Source: Mixophyes australis (Eukaryota; Chordata; Amphibia; Anura; Limnodynastidae). From it: a DNA stretch of 64,000 nt. The position numbers and the translations under genes were made by a program. The notes under the pieces were generated by a model. It had not been told where the DNA came from. It did no database searches and was given only the letters and a program-made list of their open reading frames with translations. Position 1 is the first letter of the stretch, and every line of letters begins with the position of its first letter. The DNA is taken from the NCBI GenBank assembly GCA_036250195.1, contig JAVHZZ010000002.1:67090205-67154204 (forward strand), read 5' to 3'. Of the stretch, positions 24,576 through 35,099 are shown in pieces.

Positions 24576-25412
24576 TCGGCCATTCATTTGTTTTTTGGGC
24601 CGGTAAGAGCGGCCCTGCTCATGATTTGAGCAAATTTCCCCGGGCAGAGTCAATAAGATGGATAGGCGTTAGGGGTATGCGTTGGGCATCTCTGTTGAAG
24701 ATACTAAAAGACACCGAGAGTAGATTTGGGCGCCCTTCAGAACTTATTATTCACCTTGGGGGGAACGACTTGGGTAAGTGGTCCAGTTTAGAGCTCATTG
24801 AACAGATAAGAGCTGATGTCGGGGCCATTAAATTTCACTGGCCAACAGTTCACCTTATATGGTCCGATATTATCCCTAGGCGCAATTGGAGAGGGGCGGA
24901 TAAACCAGCTCGGATTGAGAAAGCTCGTGGGAAGGTGAATAGAGCGTGTCACGGGCACTAGGAGTCTTTACCCAGTATCACCCGCTGATGGTCTTATCAG
25001 AGCAGTAGAGTTGGTATATGATACTCTGATGGCAGGGTGATAATGGAACTGGAATGAGACTCCAAGATCAGGCCACGTGGTATTGACCACAGGTGCTTAA
25101 TATAGGGAGTGTTGCCTGATCAGCCAATGAAGTTAAAGGAACAGAACTGAAGGTTAGAAGGGACTGCACATGCGCAGTACCTCATTATAATGGACGGACA
25201 CGGTTCCTAGCTACCTTAGAAGTAGCACTCACAGTCCGGTGAGTGACAGAGCGGTTCGGAAGATCTTTCAGGAAATAGGTGGTGGCTGCATTAGTTATCC
25301 TTCCATAAGGGCGGTGTTGACGCAGTACTATAGGCCCAATGGTGTGCATTTGTCTGATTTGGGTATGGCATACTTTATAGAGCAGATATTTGGTTTTCTT
25401 GTTTGGTTATGA
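24540..25412 (+). pseudogene. SGNH/GDSL hydrolase domain of Ngaro, interrupted
   Basis: After an acceptor-like 'ctccatgttgcag' the frame reads 'GARQDGRNIWLVGHSFVFWA'. 'GHSF' fits block I of SGNH hydrolases with the nucleophile serine, and 'IIHLGGNDLG' is block III (Gly-Asn). The ORF runs to 24958 only because of a 302-bp insertion at 24947; the original C-terminus resumes at 25249 and ends at the TGA at 25410-25412 with 'NGVHLSDLG', the block V region. Block V is normally D-x-x-H; here the Asp position reads Asn. Such hydrolase domains are known from vertebrate Ngaro elements; their substrate is not known. Confidence 0.8.
24947..25248. mobile_element. 302-bp insert, probable solo LTR
   Basis: The insert begins TGTCACGGGCAC and ends GTGAGTGACA, so it has TG...CA ends with short inverted repeats. 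The 5 bp 'gagcg' occurs on both sides (24942-24946 and 25249-25253), and removing the insert and one copy restores the hydrolase reading frame. A 5-bp duplication with TG/CA ends fits a solo LTR. A small DNA transposon is the alternative. Confidence 0.6.
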
Positions 25413-25459
25413 GAGGTCAGTTGGTGGCGGGCTGTGGTTCCTGGTGGGGAACCTTAGCT

Positions 25460-25861
25460 GTGGCAGTAAGCAGCACAATCAGCGGCCATTTTGTTACATT
25501 GAGGGTGTAGTAGGCACACTCCTCTTAAAGGGATTGGGCAATTAGTTAGAATAGCCCTTCGGGGTTAATGGGCTCCGCTTAGGCGGGCGGGCCTAAGCTA
25601 ATGTGTCAAATGGGGGAGTTTGGCATTTTACGCCTAGCCGGGTCGAATTTAGTTTGGACGGAAATTATAACTGGTAGGTGTGGCCTGGATGCTGATTGGT
25701 CTGTTTAGGTTGGCCACCAATTTTTACCCAGCAGGTTCGCCTCTAATAAATTCCTGACCTTTCAAACGCCAATTCAAGTCTCCGTGTCGTTATTTTAGTT
25801 TGTTAAGTTAACTCTGGTAAAGGTTAAAGATGGTATTGTATGTGGTCCACCATAAGCGGTT
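25460..25861 (+). repeat. Ngaro internal repeat B1
   Basis: About 402 bp from 'gtggcagtaagcagc' to 'ccaccataagcggttta'. It matches B2 at 26136-26537. It includes a 'cctctaataaattcctgacc' stretch with a possible AATAAA polyadenylation signal. Confidence 0.92.
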
Positions 25862-26082
25862 TAATACAACAGAGGGATCGAATGAGACCGAGGTGATATA
25901 AACGCTGAGGGGGCAGGCAGAAGAAAAAGTACAGGCATACCATGAGTTAACTTATCTGGGTTGTGGTAGAAACCTGAGTTATCCAATCAGTAGAGCTGGA
26001 AGGGGAGAGGTTTAGTTTTCCAGAGAAGCTTATAACATATAGGAAAAGGATGTGACTTCCTCTTGCCGGATAGATTTGTTCA
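25862..26082 (+). repeat. Ngaro internal repeat A2
   Basis: 221-bp copy of A1, starting where B1 ends. The B1-A2 junction is the template for the circular intermediate in the Ngaro life cycle (family knowledge). The short 'cacccacccacccatccact' spacer links it to B2. Confidence 0.92.
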
Positions 26083-26135
26083 CCCACCCACCCATCCACT
26101 ATTGGGAGTATTGGTACTGGTACTTGTTTTCACCA

Positions 26136-26537
26136 GTGGCGGTAAGCAGCCCAATCAGTGGCCATTTTGTTACATTGAAGGCGTAGTAGGCACTCTCCTC
26201 TTAAAGGGATTGGGCAATAAGTTAGAATAGCCCTTCGGGGTTAATGGGCTCCGCTTAGGCGGGCGGGCCTAAGCTAATGTGCCAAATGGGGGAGTTTGGC
26301 ATTTTACGCCTAGCCGCGTCCAATTTAGTTTGGACGGAAATTATAACTGGTAGGTGTGGCCTGGATGCTGATTGGTCTGTTTAGGTTGGCCACCAATTTT
26401 TCCCCAGCAGGTTCGCCTCTAATAAATTCCTGACCTTTCAAACGCCAATTCAAGTCTCCGTGTCGTTATTTTAGTTTAAGTTAACTCTGGTAAAGGTTAA
26501 AGATGGTATTGTATGTGGTCCACCATAAGCGGTTTAT
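26136..26537 (+). repeat. Ngaro right terminal repeat B2
   Basis: About 402-bp copy of B1, ending 'ccaccataagcggttta'. The L2 host sequence resumes right after it. Confidence 0.92.
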
Positions 26538-26670
26538 TAGAGTTTGATGTGGAGATAGGACATCCAAAATGAGATAGAAGAAAGAAATTCAGCAAAATCA
26601 AACAATACAGATGATGAAAGATCAGGAAAGGATAGATCATGTCAGGGATGTCAAGAATTATTTACAAGTT
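26538..26670 (-). mobile_element. L2 LINE, continuation beyond the Ngaro insertion
   Basis: 'gagtttgatgtggagatagg' then 'acatccaaaatgagatagaa' matches, at lower identity, the complement of the plus-strand L2 at 3410-3465 ('ttgagttggcgagagaac', 'atccaagatgaaatggcag'). It continues the L2 sequence broken off at 19592. It fades near 26670. Confidence 0.65.
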
Positions 26671-26998
26671 GAGTCAGAGATCTTGTGAAAATGCATAAAT
26701 CTTTATTACACTTGCAACCAGACAAGAATAGACAATTGTTTTAGGCCACAAATATATATCAGGATTGTATACTGGTAACAGGGTGTCTGAGGTTAGGATA
26801 ATACATGTGTAGCAGAGTGTGAAGTACTCATGGTTGCTGTTAACCATGTTTACATCTTTTTTTTTTTACACACTTTTACAATTTTGGAACATTATATCAT
26901 TGGTTATATACACTACAATTACTTACATACTTACCCTTATCTCTTTCTCTAAGCACCAAGGAGACCACACTGTTAACTCATAGTTGCAGTCAGACTTC

Positions 26999-28654
26999 AG
27001 AGTGCCAGGAGCTCGGGGTTGCACTAAGGACAGCAGAGTGCCAGGAGCTCATGGTTGCACTAAGGGCAGCAGAGTGCCAGGAGCTCGGGGTTGCACTAAG
27101 GGCAGCAGAGTGCCAGGAGCTTGGGGTTGCACTAAGGGCAGCAGAGTGCCAGGAGCTCGGGGTTGCACTAAGGGCAGCAGAGTGCCAGGAGATCATGGTT
27201 GCACTAAGGGCAGCAGAGTGCCAGGAGCTCATGGTTGCACTAAGGGCAGCAGAGTGACAGGAGCTCATGGTTGCACCAAGGGCAGCAGAGTGCCAGGAGC
27301 TCATGGTTGCACTAAGGGCAGCAGAGTGCCAGGAGCTCATGGTTGCACTAAGGGCAGCAGAGTGCCAGGAGCTCATGGTTGCACTAAGGGCAGCAGAGTG
27401 CCGGGAGTTCATGGTTGCACTAAGGGCAGCAGAGTGCCGGGAGCTCGGGGTTGCACTAATGGCAGCAGAGTGCCGGGAGCTCGGGGTTGCACTAAGGGCA
27501 GCAGAGTGCCAGGAGCTTGGGGTTGCACTAAGGGCAGCAGAGTGCCGGGAGCTCGGGGTTGCACTAAGGGCAGCAGAGTGCCGGGAGCTCGGGGTTGCAC
27601 TAAGGGCAGCAGAGTGCCGGGAGCTCGGGGTTGCACTAAGGGCAGCAGAGTGCCAGGAGCTCGGGGTTGCACTAAGGGCAACAGAGTGCCAGGAGCTCGG
27701 GGTTGCACTAAGGGCAGCAGAGTGCCAGGAGCTCATGGTTGCACTAAGGGCAGCAGAGTGCCAGGAGCTCATGGTTGCACTAAGGGCAGCAGAGTGCCAG
27801 GAGCTCATGGTTGCACTAAGGGCAGCAGAGTGCCGGGAGTTCATGGTTGCACTAAGGGCAGCAGAGTGCCGGGAGCTCGGGGTTGCACTAATGGCAGCAG
27901 AGTGCCGGGAGCTCGGGGTTGCACTAAGGGCAGCAGAGTGCCAGGAGCTTGGGGTTGCACTAAGGGCAGCAGAGTGCCAGGAGCTCGGGGTTGCACTAAG
28001 GGCAACAGAGTGCCAGGAGCTCGGGGTTGCACTAAGGGCAACAGAGTGCCAGGAGCTCGGGGTTGCACTAAGGGCAGCAGAGTGCCAGGAGCTCATGGTT
28101 GCACTAAGGGCAGCAGAGTGCCAGGAGCTCATGGTTGCACTAAGGTCAGCAGAGTGCCAGGAGCTCATGGTTGCACTAAGGGCAGCAGAGTGCCAGGAGC
28201 TCATGGTTGCACTAAGGGCAGCAGAGTGCCGGGAGCTCATGGTTGCACTAAGGGCAGCAGAGTGCCGGGAGCTCGGGGTTGCACTAATGACAGCAGAGTG
28301 CCGGGAGCTCGGGGTTGCACTAAGGGCAGCAGAGTGCCAGGAGCTCATGGTTGCACTAAGGGCAGCAGAGTGCCAGGAGCTCATGGTTGCACTAAGGGCA
28401 GCAGAGTGCCGGGAGCTCGGGGTTGCACTAAGGGCAGCAGAGTGCCGGGAGCTCGGGATTGCACTAAGGGCAGCAGAGTGCCGGGAGCTCGGGGTTGCAC
28501 TAAGGGCAGCAGAGTGCCGGGAGCTCGGGGTTGCACTAAGGGCAGCAGAGTGCCGGGAGCTCGGGGTTGCACTAAGGGCAGCAGAGTGCTGGGAGCTCGG
28601 GGTTGCACTAAGGGCAGCAGAGTGCCAGGAGTTCGGGGTTGCATTGGAGGGGGA
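26999..28654 (+). repeat. 36-bp minisatellite, 46 uninterrupted copies
   Basis: The unit starts 'agagtgccaggagctcgggg' and ends 'ttgcactaagggcagc'. Unit starts run from 26999 to 28619 in steps of exactly 36 with no insertion or deletion. Copies differ at a few positions: 'ctcgggg' or 'ctcatgg', 'ccagg' or 'ccggg', and rare 'ctaatgg' and 'gcaacag' variants. As 36 is a multiple of 3 and the unit lacks stops in several frames, long open frames appear on both strands (for example 26984-28729 plus and 26990-28699 minus). No homology or start context supports them as genes. Confidence 0.97.
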
Positions 28655-31236
28655 GGTAAATTTAAATGTGGGGGCAGATTTATAGTTGGGGTAGGGCATG
28701 TCCTAGGTCAACTTAAAATTTCAGTGTAAAAATAAAGCTATCAAGTATTTGTGTGCTAGATGAAAAAAAAGCCAGTATTTAACTTATGTACAAAATAATA
28801 AACTCATTTGCACCCCTTGCATTGCTATATGGTTTGCCCCTGAGAATATTTTCTCCATTTTTTTTTGCCTTACTTTCTTTAATGACTCAGGCCCAAGATG
28901 TTTATAATATACCTATTGTTTTATTTTTAGTGGTGTGGAAGTTAAAGAATGAATGGTGGCATGTAATTCATTCATCTAAATACATTTTTTTTTCTTTTCA
29001 GATATTTATTTATTCAACGAAATAAGCAGCGGAAATTGTATGCAAATACATAACATTGGTTTACATAGGAAAATGAATGATGAAACACATATTTACAATA
29101 TAATATGTATGCTACTTTACATGTCTGCCTCCATGATGGTTTCCCCTGTCTAAAGCCACAGCCAGCTGTTGTAGAACTACAAGTCCTAGCATGCCCAGTC
29201 AGCCAGGACTTGTGATTCCAAAAACAGCTGTAGAGCCACAGGTCATCTAAGCTTGCTGCACCCTCCTTTCTTCCAACCACTACTCTATGATTTTGTCTCT
29301 TGCAGATTTTGTCAGATGTACATTTTGTCTGCGGATCGATTCTTTCATTGTATGTTTGACTTCAACGATGTGTGAGAGAGGAGATGCTTACAGCCATAAA
29401 GAAAAGTATCCTGCTAGTATTGAATGAAAGAATCATTTATAATCACCTGCAGAATTGACACCTGTTAGTGTCTATTTTATCCTTTTAATACAACGGTATT
29501 ACACTTTATACATGTTTATTCCCTTTGGCTCGTTTGCTGAGAGTGCTGGAGGAGTTGGTGTTTGAAGCATCCTAAGACATCATCAGCCCCATATTCGATG
29601 TGCCTAGATTCCGTTAGCAGTTTTCCTAAGGGATTCGTCTGTGTACTTTGTTCACTTAAGAGGAGGTCTCTTATGATTACATGCACCTGGAATAAGGGTC
29701 TATCTCTATTTGTAACTCACATCTTCATTCATGTTGTCATTGTCTTGTTTAGACTTTATTACCCTATGTTTTTTATGTTTGGAGTTATTTTATAGTGCGT
29801 TTATGTTGAAGATCATTATGTACCTATTATACGGAATATCGTTTGACTGTAATTGGGAAGAGTGAGCGCCTAAAGGTACACTTTTTTGTTTATATATTTA
29901 TCTCTTTTGGGAAGTGGTGGTCTTTCCTGTGCTGCTTATTCTACACATCGTTGCCAGTCCTTGTCATCCCTATTTCTTGATGTGTGATGAGAGGAGATAC
30001 TTACAGCCATAAAGACAAGCATCCTGCTAGTATTGAATGAAAGAATCATTTATAATCACCTGTAGAATTTTCAAGGAATGTCTAGAATACAAGAGCAGGT
30101 GTGCTCAAGTTCAGCCCCGAGGATCTACACTTACACTTTAGATTATTAGAGCCCTAAATAACAAAATAAACTGTATTAGACAGAAGATTGACATTTCCTT
30201 TCATGTCAAACCAGTTAGCCCATTCTCTGTTACTCTTTAAAATAAGAAAGCAAACCATCAGTGTCATGATATTTTTTTATTAAATTCTCATGTTTACTAT
30301 ATTTTGCAACCTCGTTTGTGACAGACCACTAAATCTAAAAAGCAATTTGCTTTATATTAAAGAGCTACTAGTAACAATCAGGAATATACAGTATATGCAG
30401 GCATTTTAAAAACATATCAGAATGATCAGAAGATATTTGTCATAAAGCGGATTTTAGCGGGAGGCTTTTTTTTTATCATGCACAACAGTGTTCCTGTATG
30501 TAAATCTATGGAAGAACACAGAGCATCCAGTGAACAGTTCTAGTGAATAACAGCCGTGTACATAATTTAATGACACTATACATTAGAACAAAGGTTCTGT
30601 ATTGTGATCAGGAAGTTTTTCAGATATATTTGTAACTTTTATCAGGTGACATTTCTTATTAGATCAACTTTTATTTTAGGTTCATTTGCCCTTCAAAAGA
30701 GCCTGCAGGTTTTACTTAAGTAGGGGCTATCAGACTGTACATACAATATACCTTTCCATGGAAAGTCAAATACTTAATTAGAGAATTGGATAAAATGGAA
30801 TTATAGCACAAATCACAGAGGTAATTTATATGGGCAAAACGAAAAAAACATGTTTTGGAAACATAAAATAAAAAAGGAATATTTCACCTGAAAAATAAGT
30901 TACAATGAACAAAGTTTGGCTTTTGGCACAATTTCTTGTGTGCATTTCTTATTTCTGGTACTGTATACTAGGGCATAGTTTTGTTAGAAAAGTGGAACAA
31001 ATATCTGTTGCATACCTAGATGATACAGAAGTGGAAGTTGCTCAATCAATTTATAGGTTATCTAGATGATACAACTAAAAATGAAATAATTTGTGCTTAT
31101 GTCTGGATATCCTTAAACATGACCTGTTTATATGTTTCCCGTTAATGCTGACTTGAGATCTAGCTCTGAAATGGCAGGAAGGAGAATGATAGACAGTTGG
31201 CAGGCAGAGGACGGTTCACTATGATACAGACAGAAC
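28655..31236. other. No coding gene; MITE remnant, direct repeat, possible keratin 3' UTR
   Basis: A foldback MITE remnant lies at about 29151-29243 ('ccacagccagctgttgtaga' against 'aacagctgtagagccacagg'). A roughly 86-bp direct repeat is present at 29371-29456 and 29981-30069. The part from 31236 down may be 3' UTR of the keratin gene. Nothing else recognised. Confidence 0.5.
30670..30675 (-). terminator. Possible keratin polyadenylation signal
   Basis: AATAAA on the minus strand (plus 'tttatt'), about 560 bases past the keratin stop codon. Another AATAAA lies at about 30277-30282. Which one is used cannot be told from sequence. Confidence 0.3.
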
Positions 31237-31313
31237 TCAGTTATCTGATGTATTGCTCCAGGTACTGCTGGTTCGAGATCGAGAAGTCCTTCGGAAATCC
31301 GGTCCCCTCACTT
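31237..31313 (-). CDS. krt80: Type II keratin (KRT80-like), terminal exon, tail domain
   Basis: The acceptor 'ttattctgcag' is followed by 77 coding bases and a TGA at 31237-31239. With the G carried over from exon 8 the tail reads 'EVRGPDFRRTSRSRTSSTW' and then 'SNTSDN'. It is short, basic and Ser/Arg-rich, unlike the glycine-rich tails of epidermal keratins, and fits a simple-epithelium or keratin-80-type tail. The phase agrees with the preceding 35-bp exon. I assign it from splice phase and composition, not from a strong sequence match. Confidence 0.75.
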
Positions 31314-32460
31314 CTGCAGAATAAAAAGGGAAATATTGAGTTACATGTATACATATGTGTTTTATTGAAAGATTCCCACTAATTCTGCCTTATATGATGA
31401 AAAATTATCATCGCTGCTGCAGCATTTATATATTATCCTTGGACCAGGAAAAGACACAAGCTTGCATTCTTCCATTGGTCGCGATGCTATAGTATGTGTG
31501 TATGGTTGGAACGGAGGGAGTTTCCAAATCTTTGAATACCACAATACACCTCTATCACTTCCTTGTTTCCTTATGGTCTGCTATCCCTGGCATTCACGGC
31601 ACTAAATCCCTCTGCTACAAGCAGATTTATTGTCAAATGTAATCTCCAGTAATGCCATGGCAGCTAGGTAGGGAACCCATCAACTGGGTAGTATAGAGTA
31701 ATGATAGCCAACCTGCAAGAATATTCCAAATATCTTTGAAGGCATAGTTGACCATTGTGGGAATAAGGGACTTACTATAATTTGTTCCTGGATGGTGAAC
31801 AATACTTTTTTTTTGTGAACATCAGACCATTACCCTGTCACTGGGAGCATGGGTACATGTACAAAACATGAACCAGGTCTGTTCTACAGTTTAGCAGAAT
31901 GTTGGCTACCTCCACGGTGTAACTACTGTATCAACTGGTGGAGAGGGAACTAATCCCACCCCACTATGTTTTTGGTCCCCATACCAATACATGTCACTGA
32001 TTTTGCCCTGCTATGGGTATCTATGGAGTTAAGGCCTTTAAAACTGTCAGGCGCCGTCTCAGCACTGACACTAGGTACGAGAGACGACCGCCTGCTTGCC
32101 CCGATCTTCACGTCCCATTGCCTAGCAACGGGACGCTTCATGTTTCCTTTGTTGCACTGCGCACGCATGCGCAGTGAGCCTCGTGTCCCATTGCAAGTCA
32201 ATGGGACGCTATTCGGCTTCCTGCCGGCGGTCATAGTGTCTGACTGCCAATTACAGCCCACCTATCAGGGCTAATACCGGCTAGTGACTTCTTTGCACAT
32301 CGATATAAAAATGCTTCTGAAGGCTCTGGGATGGAAGAGATATGGTTAACCTGAGTGGCAGAAGAATAGAAATTGTCATTTTCTAAAAACAGGCAAATGT
32401 AGTTTTTCTGTAATATTCAGCAAAGCAACATTTCCTTAGGATGTATAAAAAGAGACTTAC

Positions 32461-32495
32461 CGGTTTCACAGTGAACAACAGAAGGAGAATGTAGC
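32461..32495 (-). CDS. krt80: Type II keratin (KRT80-like), exon 8, 35 bp
   Basis: Exactly 35 bp, between 'ttttacag' and 'gtaagt' splice sites. This length is the conserved size of exon 8 in type II keratins; vimentin-type genes have 44 bp here. With the AG left from exon 7 it reads 'RLHSPSVVHCET'. The 'SPS..VV' phrase resembles the start of the keratin 80 tail as I remember it, rather than the usual VNISV motif of K5 or K8. Confidence 0.85.
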
Positions 32496-33276
32496 CTGTA
32501 AAATAAAACTTACATCAGAAAACCAGGACCTTCTGATTGAGATGACACAGTTATAAAAAATGTAGTGGCTTAATTATGTTATTATAATGTATTCTTTATT
32601 CAAAACCATTATTTGTATAGTTGCAAACCTTTTAAACGGCCTGGGAGCAGCATGGCCAAAAACAGGTGAAGCTCCCTCATTGACTGCACCCAAACTTAAA
32701 TTTTCACTGTTACCCCAACTCCCAAACTTAAAGAATCACAAGTGACCCACATTATTTGTAATTAGTCTACTGCCTCAACCATTACAGCTATGTGAATGGC
32801 TGCCTCTGCTATCCAATTAGTTGCAACCAGCACATACGATTCAGCAGTACTGGAATTCAAGATTCTTCTGCTTGCTTTAGCAGAAGAATGGTGTGTTGTT
32901 GTTGCATCAGGATGAGAGGGTGATAGGGATGGAGAGGAAATAACAGGACCCAACCGTTCTTCTAGTTGGTGGAAAGATGGGTAACCCTGGAAATCTAAGG
33001 TTTGGTGGTAGTAGTTCTTTAAGTTATCTTACTAAGTATGAAACACAAAGGGTTATTGCTCACAAGACTTCTTTCACAATAGTATTGCATGCAATATACT
33101 GTATTTTCTTTCCTTGAGCATTGATTGTAAAAACCGGTCATATTTACCAAATACCTTAGTTGATATCTGCATCTAATCAAAATGATGAAGTCGTACACTG
33201 GTTATAATTCTAATACAAAACTTAGGAAAGTCATAGAGCATGCTGGGGATATGTACCACATATGACATGGCCTCAC

Positions 33277-33497
33277 CTGCTTTCCTCTCCCTCCAGCAGT
33301 TTTTTATAGGTGACGATCTCAATATCCAGAGTTAGTTTGACATTCAACAGTTTCTGATATTCTCTCAGCTGCCGGGCAACTTCCTGCCTGGCTTTCTGCA
33401 GAGCTTCTTGTACGTCAGCAAGCTTTGCATTGGCATCTTGGAGGGAGGCATTATTGTTGGTCTTGGCCAATGACACCTGCTGCTCCAAATATATACA
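33277..33497 (-). CDS. krt80: Type II keratin (KRT80-like), exon 7, end of coil 2
   Basis: 221 bp, the exact size of exon 7 in type II keratins, with acceptor 'ggtgatttag' and donor 'gtgagg'. It encodes the end of the alpha-helical rod: '[17 protein letters not shown]', '[19 protein letters not shown]' and 'EGEESR'. The last part is the helix-termination motif that drives filament assembly in all intermediate-filament proteins. The product would pair with a type I keratin as a coiled-coil dimer and build cytoplasmic filaments in epithelial cells. The exon is fully open, with no stops, which argues for a working gene. The V for A change in 'IEIVTYKK' is mild. Exon 6 ends in phase 0 and joins here at a Cys codon. 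Confidence 0.95.
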
Positions 33498-33899
33498 CTA
33501 AATCACCAAACAAAAGAAGAGGTTAGGAAATATACTCTGTGTACCTCATGTCTCAGTGACTCACTAGTTCCTAGTGAGCTGATAAATGATTGCCTCCACC
33601 GTGTGTAGGTAACAGGAGCATTTTTAATAAAGAACATCACATAAATAGTTTTTATACAACAATCTCCCTACCTCCAAATACCATAACTGTGGGGTCCGAT
33701 GTCTGGCACGGAACATATCCAAAGAGGGCTCTGGGTGCACTTGTATCACTTATTCTCTTTATAAAAGCTCTGCAGGGTGTCGACCCCTGCAGTTCGTATC
33801 ATGAGGCAGAGGTAAGTATATTGGGAACTCTAGTGGTTCTGGACATGGGAAGCCCAAATTTATGGAAGTGGGGTGGGATATTGTTATATTATAACAGAC

Positions 33900-34260
33900 A
33901 TTAAGTTGAGGTCTTTAATGAAAAGGATATACTGTAGTATAAGTGTTACATGGTCCTGGAAACGAGATTTTGCTAACACCTTGACAAAAGAGCAATTCGA
34001 AACGCGTTGGGTGAGTGCGGAATTGACAGCAGCTGTGTGATCCGTACCTAGGAGCTGGAGAAACTGCTATGCCCGGCTGAATAACATGATTGTCTGCTGA
34101 CATCTGCTAGTTTCTATATGCTTGTGTTTCATCAATATGGGGTAAGCAGATACCCTTAGGGGACTTCTGGATATCGCATTTGGAGGTTGCTGTCTTTTAA
34201 AGATTTGTGATATGTTTAAAGTCAGTCAAAGTCTGGTAATAAAGATTCTGTTTTATTATT
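33900..34260 (+). mobile_element. Penelope-like leader fragment (possible)
   Basis: 'gagcaattcgaaacgcgttg' followed by 'ggtgagtgcgg' resembles the leader of frog Penelope-like elements, where 'gaaacgcg' is part of a hammerhead ribozyme core. The 'ctgangaa' half is not well kept here. There is no coding part. Confidence 0.35.
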
Positions 34261-35099
34261 AAATCACATCCTTGATAATTTTTATGCTATAGGTTTTATG
34301 TTATTCACTTTGAGCTTTGGGCAAAAAAGACTATCATCCTCAAATACTGTAAGCCAGTTTAAATCTGGCAGTAAAGATTATAGTTTTTTTATTGAGTGAT
34401 TTCTCTGGTGTATAACAGATATAGAAGATAATTGTTTATTAATTATCTGCCATTATTATAAGATCTGCTTTCCTGTAATGGAAAAAATTCCATTTATGAT
34501 ATATTAAATTATCTCCTACTTGGATGTTATTGTGTATGCAGTATGTAAACAGGTTACACTATGTTTTTTTCTGTTTTTAATTTTATATGTCAAGAGAGAG
34601 ATAAAAGAAGAATATACAGTGTACGAAGAAAGAACACGTTTTATTTAAAGAGACACTCTCATTATAGAGACAGTTTCATATATTTTTATATATTCCTTTT
34701 TTTTTCCTCTTACTGTTTTTCACCAGCGCAATTGTGGCACTATAATTTTGGTTCGTGTTTTACTTTTGGTTCACATTTGGTATGCTATAGGTTGGCATCT
34801 ATATAAAGCCTGTTGCAGCAGAGGTGTAGCAGGTGAATTTAGTAAAAAAAAATCTATTTGTACATAAAATGCAGGAATCTTAGTTACATACATTTGCAAA
34901 TATAAATGGTAAGCCATCCACCGTTCACAGTGCAGTAAAGTGTACAATTAGAATAGCAGCTGGTTTTACTGGTTCACAGCGGTGTGCTGGGGGATTTTCT
35001 AGGTGTGTCTCTTTTCTAGGTAACCCCTCCCCTTTCTAGCACCTGCTGTAATCTTTTAAATTGATTGAGCAAACTTCCATTTGCTGAATTAATTTCACT

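Larger units (their letters stand above)
19593..26537 (+). mobile_element. Ngaro-type tyrosine-recombinase retrotransposon with split direct repeats
   Basis: The element shows the order A1 (19593-19814), coding region, B1 (25460-25861), A2 (25862-26082), B2 (26136-26537). A1 matches A2 and B1 matches B2 over hundreds of bases, and B1 abuts A2 directly. This split direct repeat layout is diagnostic of Ngaro elements in the DIRS order, which integrate by a tyrosine recombinase and make no target duplication. The coding region holds gag with a CCCH finger, RT, RNase H, the start of a tyrosine recombinase and an SGNH hydrolase, in that order. Several stops, shifts and a truncated recombinase make it defective. 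It sits inside an antisense L2 copy. Confidence 0.93.

Noticed and set aside
26999..28654. CRISPR-like array
   Set aside because: Units are contiguous with no unique spacers, and the context is a vertebrate genome. It is a minisatellite.
26984..28729. 581-codon plus frame and 569-codon minus frame over the 36-bp repeat
   Set aside because: The repeat length is a multiple of three and the unit lacks stops in several frames, so open frames on both strands are automatic. No gene family, start context or splice signals support coding.
28655..31236. A glycine-rich keratin tail exon near the minisatellite
   Set aside because: The tail exon with correct phase and acceptor is at 31237-31313; nothing below it fits.
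31950..32330. Solo LTR starting 'tgtcaggcgccgtctc' at about 32047
   Set aside because: The start looks LTR-like, but no right end or flanking duplication was found.
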